DNA of 64,000 nt from Sphingobacteriales bacterium (lineage in GTDB: Bacteria > Bacteroidota > Bacteroidia > Chitinophagales > UBA2359): the NCBI GenBank assembly GCA_016700115.1, contig CP064999.1, forward strand, positions 3,906,001-3,970,000. The letters run 5' to 3'. Within the stretch, counting starts at the first letter, position 1. Each line of letters begins with the position of its first letter. The notes beneath the pieces are model-generated. The model was not told where the DNA came from. It worked only from the letters and a program-made list of their open reading frames with translations, and searched no databases. This document shows, piece by piece, positions 43,685 through 55,900 of this stretch. The position numbers were made by a program, and so were the translations under genes.

Positions 43685-43931
43685 ACAACAAGGATAGATT
43701 TGTTTCAAGGAAATTGCAAAAAAGCTTTCGGGACTAATTTAGCCTGAATAAAAACAGATTCAATTTACAATAGTTCTCTTAATAAATTTTTGAGATAAAT
43801 CCGGTAAAGAGATTTGTGGAAGCAAAAAAATAAAGCCCAATGAAGCAAATTAAGGATATCGTATTCTTTCATTACCTGTATAACTGGTTTTCTATTCATG
43901 AAGGCTGCCTGAAAATTTATAGCCTCGTTTT

Positions 43932-46900
43932 GAGACAATCCTAGCTTTCTTGGAAATGGGTTTACTACAATAAATGATAATGACAATATAATTACGTTAA
44001 AAAGGGTCGCAATCCTAGCTTTCTTGGAAATGGGTTTACTACGTATCTTCATTAATTACATCATTGCCTTTAGCATAAAAGTCGCAATCCTAGCTTTCTT
44101 GGAAATGGGTTTACTACCAAAGCAATAGATTACCTGAAAGAAAAGTATCGTGCTGGTCGCAATCCTAGCTTTCTTGGAAATGGGTTTACTACCTGAAAAG
44201 GAAGCAGCAGCCGTTGCTAAATTTAAAAGTGTCGCAATCCTAGCTTTCTTGGAAATGGGTTTACTACAAAAATCGGCAGGCGGGCGGGCCTTGCAAGGCA
44301 AACCGGTCGCAATCCTAGCTTTCTTGGAAATGGGTTTACTACAATATACAAAATTTACAGGAGGAAATAATGGTAATATTAGTCGCAATCCTAGCTTTCT
44401 TGGAAATGGGTTTACTACAATATACAAAATTTACAGGAGGAAATAATGGTAATATTAGTCGCAATCCTAGCTTTCTTGGAAATGGGTTTACTACGGTTTT
44501 AACCCTACACGATAGATACATTGTATTTATTGTCGCAATCCTAGCTTTCTTGGAAATGGGTTTACTACAGAGTTGAAAGGGACGAAACAGGTGCGCCTAA
44601 AATTAGTCGCAATCCTAGCTTTCTTGGAAATGGGTTTACTACAGGTATTATTGCGAAACTTCAAATGGTAAAACGTTTAGTCGCAATCCTAGCTTTCTTG
44701 GAAATGGGTTTACTACTATATAAACCACTTTCATGACAGAGAATGTTTTCTAGTCGCAATCCTAGCTTTCTTGGAAATGGGTTTACTACGGATACCGCAA
44801 CATTGTTTGCATTTTTAGACCATAAGTCGCAATCCTAGCTTTCTTGGAAATGGGTTTACTACCCACGATAGTAAACTAACTAAATAAGCAAAAGTGTGGT
44901 CGCAATCCTAGCTTTCTTGGAAATGGGTTTACTACAGGTATTATTGCGAAACTTCAAATGGTAAAACGTTTAGTCGCAATCCTAGCTTTCTTGGAAATGG
45001 GTTTACTACTATATAAACCACTTTCATGACAGAGAATGTTTTCTAGTCGCAATCCTAGCTTTCTTGGAAATGGGTTTACTACGGATACCGCAACATTGTT
45101 TGCATTTTTAGACCATAAGTCGCAATCCTAGCTTTCTTGGAAATGGGTTTACTACCATTCTTTCCTCGTAAATCACATTGCCGCTTGATGGCAGTCGCAA
45201 TCCTAGCTTTCTTGGAAATGGGTTTACTACTTAAGTAAATGTGTGTTATCGGACAATAAAGGTAGATGGTCGCAATCCTAGCTTTCTTGGAAATGGGTTT
45301 ACTACTAATGAATATTTTTTGTGGTGTTTTTTGCCTTTATTCGTCGCAATCCTAGCTTTCTTGGAAATGGGTTTACTACCCTTATTTTCAACGGAGCGGA
45401 ACTTGTAGAGATTGAGATGTCGCAATCCTAGCTTTCTTGGAAATGGGTTTACTACAAATAAATTTAAATTAATGGGTAAATTGCCTCTACCTAGTCGCAA
45501 TCCTAGCTTTCTTGGAAATGGGTTTACTACAAATAAATTTAAATTAATGGGTAAATTGCCTCTACCTAGTCGCAATCCTAGCTTTCTTGGAAATGGGTTT
45601 ACTACCGGTTACACCCCGACCAGCGTCAAAAATTTTCCAACAGTCGCAATCCTAGCTTTCTTGGAAATGGGTTTACTACGAAAGCTTAAAGGAAGTATTG
45701 AGGGTGCATCGCCCAAGTCGCAATCCTAGCTTTCTTGGAAATGGGTTTACTACATAGATTAAATGAAGTATTGAGGGTGCATCGCCCAAGTCGCAATCCT
45801 AGCTTTCTTGGAAATGGGTTTACTACATAGATTAAATGAAGACAACGAACAAGTAGATACTGATAGTCGCAATCCTAGCTTTCTTGGAAATGGGTTTACT
45901 ACCAAATAGAAATGGACAAAGAAGAATTTAATTTAGAAGGTCGCAATCCTAGCTTTCTTGGAAATGGGTTTACTACAGATAAAACGTATACACGTATAGA
46001 ACTGGAACAAATGGAGTCGCAATCCTAGCTTTCTTGGAAATGGGTTTACTACTTATATACCGCTCTTGATAGATACCATAGCGGTTGCCGGTCGCAATCC
46101 TAGCTTTCTTGGAAATGGGTTTACTACCGCGCAGTCCGCAAACGCGTACCCCCATGGTAGCCAAGTCGCAATCCTAGCTTTCTTGGAAATGGGTTTACTA
46201 CTGCTTTGCTCGGCAATTTGCCAAATTTCTCCATCGCAGTCGCAATCCTAGCTTTCTTGGAAATGGGTTTACTACGGTTTTTGGGTGCTTTTGACAGACA
46301 CCCTGTTAGCCCAGTCGCAATCCTAGCTTTCTTGGAAATGGGTTTACTACAAATTTAATCCAGAGGACGTTGAAGAAGACGGAACATTGGTCGCAATCCT
46401 AGCTTTCTTGGAAATGGGTTTACTACGAGCCCTTATTTCATTATGCGTTCTTGGCTTTCACAGTCGCAATCCTAGCTTTCTTGGAAATGGGTTTACTACA
46501 CATTTTATTTTAAATGTATTAGTGAAATCTTCGCAGTCGCAATCCTAGCTTTCTTGGAAATGGGTTTACTACAGATACTAAACGTAGATTTGTTTTAACG
46601 TCTACGCCGTCGCAATCCTAGCTTTCTTGGAAATGGGTTTACTACAAAACTTTGGTATATCCAAGAAAGCCCAGCCGTCCCTGTCGCAATCCTAGCTTTC
46701 TTGGAAATGGGTTTACTACAAATAAAATGTTTTATTTAGCAATATACAGTAGTCATGTCGCAATCCTAGCTTTCTTGGAAATGGGTTTACTACCGCCACA
46801 AAAACAAAAGTATGTTAAAGTTAAAAAATTGTCGCAATCCTAGCTTTCTTGGAAATGGGTTTACTACGAAGTCGTAGAACAAGTGGAAGATTGCAACAGG

Positions 46901-49900
46901 TTCTAGTCGCAATCCTAGCTTTCTTGGAAATGGGTTTACTACGATGAATGTCTGCGTACATAGTTTAATAGAAAAGAAATGTCGCAATCCTAGCTTTCTT
47001 GGAAATGGGTTTACTACCTATTCGGACTTGCTCAATTGACTTGTCTAACTCGTCGCAATCCTAGCTTTCTTGGAAATGGGTTTACTACTCGTAATCTGCA
47101 AGTTTAAGAGCAATGTCAGACTGGTCGCAATCCTAGCTTTCTTGGAAATGGGTTTACTACTAAGGATGCAAATGGTATGTCATTCTCATCATCAAAAATG
47201 GTCGCAATCCTAGCTTTCTTGGAAATGGGTTTACTACCAGTATATCGCTAGCGGACAATTCAAAGTGATAGAAGGTCGCAATCCTAGCTTTCTTGGAAAT
47301 GGGTTTACTACAAATTCTTTGTATAGAAAAATAATAAATGTACTAGGTTGTCGCAATCCTAGCTTTCTTGGAAATGGGTTTACTACTTTTTATCAATTGA
47401 CAATCTTTCTTTTGCCATTAATAGTCGCAATCCTAGCTTTCTTGGAAATGGGTTTACTACCTTTAGTTCTCAAGAATCAAGAGTATTAGCCGATTTAGTC
47501 GCAATCCTAGCTTTCTTGGAAATGGGTTTACTACAGACCCAGTATCGGACGCCAAAGACTTGTCTAAAAGTCGCAATCCTAGCTTTCTTGGAAATGGGTT
47601 TACTACTACGATGATTTCGTAAACAAACTAATTTCTTTTAATGAGTCGCAATCCTAGCTTTCTTGGAAATGGGTTTACTACAAAATGCGGTAAACGGCGA
47701 AGGTGTCGTCCTCAAGGAGTCGCAATCCTAGCTTTCTTGGAAATGGGTTTACTACTAGCTATACAGCGGGTTATTAGGCATGTAATTAAATGTCGCAATC
47801 CTAGCTTTCTTGGAAATGGGTTTACTACACCATTGCAGTAATTCCAGACTTAGGAATTATTGAGCGTCGCAATCCTAGCTTTCTTGGAAATGGGTTTACT
47901 ACTTCTTGAAATACAGGAGTTAGCCAAAGCTATCGTAACTGTCGCAATCCTAGCTTTCTTGGAAATGGGTTTACTACGGAAATACATATGGAATGTATTT
48001 ATTTCGTAGATGTCGTCGCAATCCTAGCTTTCTTGGAAATGGGTTTACTACCCCACAGTTCCAGAAACTCCAGTTGAAAACCAACAACTGTCGCAATCCT
48101 AGCTTTCTTGGAAATGGGTTTACTACGCCAATCGTTTCAGTACAGCCCCTCCGACTCAAAGTGGTCGCAATCCTAGCTTTCTTGGAAATGGGTTTACTAC
48201 CACCATTATCCAATACTTCAAGTATTCAAGCAGTGGTGGTCGCAATCCTAGCTTTCTTGGAAATGGGTTTACTACGATTTGTAGAGAAGTCTTTCAGTGT
48301 GAACCCAAAGGTCGCAATCCTAGCTTTCTTGGAAATGGGTTTACTACCAGATTATGAACCTTAGATATTACCTGGAAAATGTCGTCGCAATCCTAGCTTT
48401 CTTGGAAATGGGTTTACTACAGAAATCCTGTTCGATGCTGTTCTTGTAGCGACTATTGTCGCAATCCTAGCTTTCTTGGAAATGGGTTTACTACTATTAA
48501 GTAACGAATGTTACTTCTGCACAATTCCTAAGTCGCAATCCTAGCTTTCTTGGAAATGGGTTTACTACATCTATTCCTACTAATCCGTATTTATGATTTT
48601 CCAAAGTCGCAATCCTAGCTTTCTTGGAAATGGGTTTACTACAATTATACTCCTCTAGAGTATAGTAATTTACTATTGAATGTCGCAATCCTAGCTTTCT
48701 TGGAAATGGGTTTACTACGTTTAGCAAGATTGTATCCCCGCAGGTTAGAGTACCGTCGCAATCCTAGCTTTCTTGGAAATGGGTTTACTACTGAAAGTGT
48801 AGATATGTCCATAGGCTTTTTTGATGGTCGTCGCAATCCTAGCTTTCTTGGAAATGGGTTTACTACTCTTTCTGAATACAACTATATCCGCTTCTGCATC
48901 AGTTGTCGCAATCCTAGCTTTCTTGGAAATGGGTTTACTACTATTAATAAAATTTAAATTTATTTATTATGCTTCTAAAGTCGCAATCCTAGCTTTCTTG
49001 GAAATGGGTTTACTACACTATATTATATTATTAATACTAAAATAATAAAATAAAGTCGCAATCCTAGCTTTCTTGGAAATGGGTTTACTACTGAAAGTGT
49101 AGATATGTCCATAGGCTTTTTTGATGGTCGTCGCAATCCTAGCTTTCTTGGAAATGGGTTTACTACTCTTTCTGAATACAACTATATCCGCTTCTGCATC
49201 AGTTGTCGCAATCCTAGCTTTCTTGGAAATGGGTTTACTACTATTAATAAAATTTAAATTTATTTATTATGCTTCTAAAGTCGCAATCCTAGCTTTCTTG
49301 GAAATGGGTTTACTACACTATATTATATTATTAATACTAAAATAATAAAATAAAGTCGCAATCCTAGCTTTCTTGGAAATGGGTTTACTACGAAATTATC
49401 GTTTTTGTCAACAAAGGTCACCAAAAGCAGTCGCAATCCTAGCTTTCTTGGAAATGGGTTTACTACACATATTCACTAAGCCTTTGCTCAATAATTCCTA
49501 AGTCGTCGCAATCCTAGCTTTCTTGGAAATGGGTTTACTACAAATCCTTTATCTTTCTTACGAGTATCAAACCCCCACGTCGCAATCCTAGCTTTCTTGG
49601 AAATGGGTTTACTACATAAATGGCAAGTGCAATCAGGAATATGTTAATGTTAGTCGCAATCCTAGCTTTCTTGGAAATGGGTTTACTACATAGACAAAGA
49701 AACAAACATTATTGTAAACCTCAGAGTCGCAATCCTAGCTTTCTTGGAAATGGGTTTACTACTCATGTAATGATTTAGTTGATTTTGCAAATTCACAATT
49801 GTCGCAATCCTAGCTTTCTTGGAAATGGGTTTACTACCAAAAAGGCTCCCAGAAGAGCTCGAAAGAAGAAAAGAGGTCGCAATCCTAGCTTTCTTGGAAA

Positions 49901-52900
49901 TGGGTTTACTACAAAAAATAAGGAATGCCTAAATTTTGACATTCCTCGTCGCAATCCTAGCTTTCTTGGAAATGGGTTTACTACTTGGAACTCCTTCCGG
50001 TGCGGCATCGTCAAATGCTGGTCGCAATCCTAGCTTTCTTGGAAATGGGTTTACTACTTGGAACTCCTTCCGGTGCGGCATCGTCAAATGCTGGTCGCAA
50101 TCCTAGCTTTCTTGGAAATGGGTTTACTACTTGGAACTCCTTCCGGTGCGGCATCGTCAAATGCTGGTCGCAATCCTAGCTTTCTTGGAAATGGGTTTAC
50201 TACCAATAGAATCAAGGCTTGGGACATTCTACATTGTAAGGTCGCAATCCTAGCTTTCTTGGAAATGGGTTTACTACGGTATTGATTAATTGTGACAAAA
50301 AAACAGTAGTATAGAGTCGCAATCCTAGCTTTCTTGGAAATGGGTTTACTACAGTATAATCATTGCCAATGCCAACAACTTTTAAGTTGTGTCGCAATCC
50401 TAGCTTTCTTGGAAATGGGTTTACTACCTAGTTAAATTTACATCTGTAGAAGCCGGACAGTATGTGGTCGCAATCCTAGCTTTCTTGGAAATGGGTTTAC
50501 TACTAATTCGGGGATAGCGGTGATGAACTGCGCTATCTTAGTCGCAATCCTAGCTTTCTTGGAAATGGGTTTACTACCAAATTCTACTGTAGCTATGCCC
50601 AGCCTTTCACACAGTCGCAATCCTAGCTTTCTTGGAAATGGGTTTACTACTAAGAAAGCTATGTATTATCTCTAATACATTACCTATTGTCGCAATCCTA
50701 GCTTTCTTGGAAATGGGTTTACTACTTACTACCTTGTCCTTGCAGCGACTTGGTAAACTCAGTCGCAATCCTAGCTTTCTTGGAAATGGGTTTACTACGA
50801 ATAGACCCTTTTGTAATTAGAATATTGCCTTTATCATCGTCGCAATCCTAGCTTTCTTGGAAATGGGTTTACTACTAATAAAACATATAAAGGAATAACT
50901 TTTTATAACATGTCGCAATCCTAGCTTTCTTGGAAATGGGTTTACTACGTATATGCCAATTTGCCTCCAACATAACCTTCAATACTGTCGCAATCCTAGC
51001 TTTCTTGGAAATGGGTTTACTACACGAAGAGGAATTAGTTTCTCTATTAGAGAAGTTAGTCGCAATCCTAGCTTTCTTGGAAATGGGTTTACTACATATA
51101 TCAGAAAGGTTTTTGAAGAAAAAGTAATAGAAGTCGCAATCCTAGCTTTCTTGGAAATGGGTTTACTACGCGATGAAGAACGGTTCTTTTTTTCATGGGT
51201 TGAAGAAGTCGCAATCCTAGCTTTCTTGGAAATGGGTTTACTACTCATTTCTCTCTTTAATTAATGCTTCAAGTGTTTTAGAGTCGCAATCCTAGCTTTC
51301 TTGGAAATGGGTTTACTACCCATATCCTTTAATTCCTGTAATCTTAGAATCAGAGTCGCAATCCTAGCTTTCTTGGAAATGGGTTTACTACAGAACAGGG
51401 GCGACGGGTGGACGTCCCACTTTTTGGGAGTCGCAATCCTAGCTTTCTTGGAAATGGGTTTACTACAATAACCAACAACAACTTAAACGTTGTTGGCATT
51501 GGCAGTCGCAATCCTAGCTTTCTTGGAAATGGGTTTACTACCAACACTGGTTCCATACGACAAAAACATTTAAAAAAATGTCGCAATCCTAGCTTTCTTG
51601 GAAATGGGTTTACTACTCATTTATTATGTTTACGTTAAAGTCCATACAAATATGTCGCAATCCTAGCTTTCTTGGAAATGGGTTTACTACTTATTAGTGA
51701 TATTATTGGTATTAAGTCAACTAAGTAGTCGCAATCCTAGCTTTCTTGGAAATGGGTTTACTACGTATTGCCAACTTGGAGCAATATTAGTTTAGAAAAT
51801 TGTCGCAATCCTAGCTTTCTTGGAAATGGGTTTACTACAGGATGGGGGCAGGGCTTTGCTCTTCGGTGTGTTTTCCAGTCGCAATCCTAGCTTTCTTGGA
51901 AATGGGTTTACTACATTTTTGCGACAATTTTGGTTTCTTCTGAAATATCAGAGTCGCAATCCTAGCTTTCTTGGAAATGGGTTTACTACCATCAACAACA
52001 GTAATACTACCATTGTGAACAGTTACAGTCGCAATCCTAGCTTTCTTGGAAATGGGTTTACTACTGAAAACCGTGATGGTGTAGATGTTAATTCAAAACA
52101 CAGTCGCAATCCTAGCTTTCTTGGAAATGGGTTTACTACACTTTTATGATAATGTCGTTTGTGCCTCGCTGAATTGTCGCAATCCTAGCTTTCTTGGAAA
52201 TGGGTTTACTACACAAATACTTATTTTCTACATTCAGACAGTTTTATTGTCGCAATCCTAGCTTTCTTGGAAATGGGTTTACTACAAATACAAAGATTAT
52301 CATTAGACAGTTTATATTTAGCAGTCGCAATCCTAGCTTTCTTGGAAATGGGTTTACTACTTAGTATTAAAGACAAAAGTACAGAAAATATAGATTTGTC
52401 GCAATCCTAGCTTTCTTGGAAATGGGTTTACTACCAAGTAAAACGCTAACAGGAACGGTAATCGCCTCCCAGTCGCAATCCTAGCTTTCTTGGAAATGGG
52501 TTTACTACCAATCCTAACTATATTGGAATAAGTACACCCGATTGGGTCGCAATCCTAGCTTTCTTGGAAATGGGTTTACTACGAGAGGGGTTTTTTATCG
52601 CCTTTAAAGCCAATTGTTGTCGCAATCCTAGCTTTCTTGGAAATGGGTTTACTACGATTATATTTTTTTATCGTAAAAATATAAAACGCCAGTCGCAATC
52701 CTAGCTTTCTTGGAAATGGGTTTACTACAGTGCTGATAACTAATCACCATTGTTTGAATGTAAACGTCGCAATCCTAGCTTTCTTGGAAATGGGTTTACT
52801 ACAGATTTAGCTTATAATTATTCAGGTCCTCCAAAAGTAGTCGCAATCCTAGCTTTCTTGGAAATGGGTTTACTACGGAGATGAGGCAGAAGAAAGATAG

Positions 52901-55900
52901 AACGCAGGAGTACAGTCGCAATCCTAGCTTTCTTGGAAATGGGTTTACTACCACTCTGAGGATCATCATGATTTCCTTTGTTCATTGCGTCGCAATCCTA
53001 GCTTTCTTGGAAATGGGTTTACTACAGGTGTAACCGTGCCGGCAATGCAATTAGAGAGAGGTTGTCGCAATCCTAGCTTTCTTGGAAATGGGTTTACTAC
53101 TAATATTGACCTCGATTGGTCGGACTTGTACCTCAACGGTCGCAATCCTAGCTTTCTTGGAAATGGGTTTACTACGATGACAGTCCTTTGACCTTAAAAA
53201 AAATACAGGTTGTCGCAATCCTAGCTTTCTTGGAAATGGGTTTACTACTCAAAAGTTACCCTGCCAAATATTTCACTCGCCTCCGGTCGCAATCCTAGCT
53301 TTCTTGGAAATGGGTTTACTACTTTAATTTAAGAAAATGAAAATAGAAACAAAAGAAGTGTCGCAATCCTAGCTTTCTTGGAAATGGGTTTACTACCGTG
53401 CAAAAATAAAAATACCAAACTTTATAAAGTTGTGTCGCAATCCTAGCTTTCTTGGAAATGGGTTTACTACGGGCAGGATAAGCCCCGCATCTGCGAAACT
53501 TTTTCTGGTCGCAATCCTAGCTTTCTTGGAAATGGGTTTACTACTCACAGGTTCGAATCCTGTTGGGTGTACAAATTTTATTGTCGCAATCCTAGCTTTC
53601 TTGGAAATGGGTTTACTACAAAAATTTTTTTGTTTTAAATATCTTAGCTACACTTTGTCGCAATCCTAGCTTTCTTGGAAATGGGTTTACTACGTAGAGG
53701 GGGTAACGAATGTTGCTGACGACTCCTGTGGTCGCAATCCTAGCTTTCTTGGAAATGGGTTTACTACAGGGAACTTCCCTACAGCGTTATTTAAAACAGA
53801 GCAGTCGCAATCCTAGCTTTCTTGGAAATGGGTTTACTACGAATAAGATGTGGAGGTTGAAGTCATGTTGTAAATAATAGTCGCAATCCTAGCTTTCTTG
53901 GAAATGGGTTTACTACCCCTACGTTAGGGAATGCAGTTATAGCATAATATGTGGTCGCAATCCTAGCTTTCTTGGAAATGGGTTTACTACAATGCCCAGA
54001 GATTCTTTTTGAACACCCTCCTCTGTAGTCGCAATCCTAGCTTTCTTGGAAATGGGTTTACTACCGCAGTATTGTCGGCGAGGAGCAGCTACCCAGATAA
54101 CGTCGCAATCCTAGCTTTCTTGGAAATGGGTTTACTACACATTCAAAGGGAATTTCCCTACAGCGTTATTTAAAACGTCGCAATCCTAGCTTTCTTGGAA
54201 ATGGGTTTACTACTTACAGTGATGTAAGGTTAGCCTATATAGTCTATTGGTCGCAATCCTAGCTTTCTTGGAAATGGGTTTACTACTATATAGATGCTAA
54301 TTGATCACCCCTCCAGCTACGGAGTCGCAATCCTAGCTTTCTTGGAAATGGGTTTACTACTTTAAGTATTGAAAGTTTTCTCCGCATACTGTTTAATTTA
54401 GTCGCAATCCTAGCTTTCTTGGAAATGGGTTTACTACAATAACTAGTGAAGATGATGTGCAATTGTTGTGATAAAGTCGCAATCCTAGCTTTCTTGGAAA
54501 TGGGTTTACTACACATCCTCTTACTATCCGTAACGAAAAAGGGCATATGTCGCAATCCTAGCTTTCTTGGAAATGGGTTTACTACTGAGAGCACCGGGAA
54601 AACGGAAGAGCAATTCGCCAACGGTCGCAATCCTAGCTTTCTTGGAAATGGGTTTACTACTTATATCTACAAACTTTACACCTCCTTCATCATATAGTCG
54701 CAATCCTAGCTTTCTTGGAAATGGGTTTACTACTCCAACGGAGTGCAACCAATCCAACGGAGTGCAACCGGTCGCAATCCTAGCTTTCTTGGAAATGGGT
54801 TTACTACTCACATAAAAAAACACCCAAACCAAAAAGCCATGCAAGTCGCAATCCTAGCTTTCTTGGAAATGGGTTTACTACTATTTAATAATATCGTGCC
54901 GCATACACCAGATACATTGTCGCAATCCTAGCTTTCTTGGAAATGGGTTTACTACTTTTAACTTTTAACAAACAAATTTTAACTTTTAACAAAGTCGCAA
55001 TCCTAGCTTTCTTGGAAATGGGTTTACTACGCTAAAGCTGCAATAATTGAAAAATTTGTAAAAGAATGTCGCAATCCTAGCTTTCTTGGAAATGGGTTTA
55101 CTACTGATACATTACCATGGAAAAGATTAGAAGTCCCCGTGTCGCAATCCTAGCTTTCTTGGAAATGGGTTTACTACGACCGGGATTTCCACGCTGTCCC
55201 CTGAAATTTTCAGTCGCAATCCTAGCTTTCTTGGAAATGGGTTTACTACTTTGGGGATTCCAAAGGGGGAAAAACAAGAAAAAGAACGTCGCAATCCTAG
55301 CTTTCTTGGAAATGGGTTTACTACAATAAAGAATAATGGAGGAAAACGTTATACTAAACCAGTCGCAATCCTAGCTTTCTTGGAAATGGGTTTACTACGG
55401 TGATTTAGTGCAGTCTGCAACTCTTTAAGGAATTGTCGCAATCCTAGCTTTCTTGGAAATGGGTTTACTACGGGGAAAACATGCTAAAACAATTATAGGA
55501 GAAGTAGTCGCAATCCTAGCTTTCTTGGAAATGGGTTTACTACGTCATATTACACACACACCGGAAATCGTAATGAGACTGTCGCAATCCTAGCTTTCTT
55601 GGAAATGGGTTTACTACCTGGAATCATAGCGAAAGCTATGTGTGCATCTATGTTGTCGCAATCCTAGCTTTCTTGGAAATGGGTTTACTACTAATCTTAG
55701 CATATATTTCGGATGCAGTGATAACTTTGTCGCAATCCTAGCTTTCTTGGAAATGGGTTTACTACGGTGATAGACTTTGGCATTCCTCCCGATATGAGAA
55801 AGTCGCAATCCTAGCTTTCTTGGAAATGGGTTTACTACGTACGGAGGTTTTGCGGTATGCCCGATTCTGTGTATTTGTCGCAATCCTAGCTTTCTTGGAA

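Noticed and set aside
53545..53582. A tRNA gene at this place
   Set aside because: Only the T-arm and acceptor 3' strand are present inside one CRISPR spacer; no D-arm or anticodon arm.
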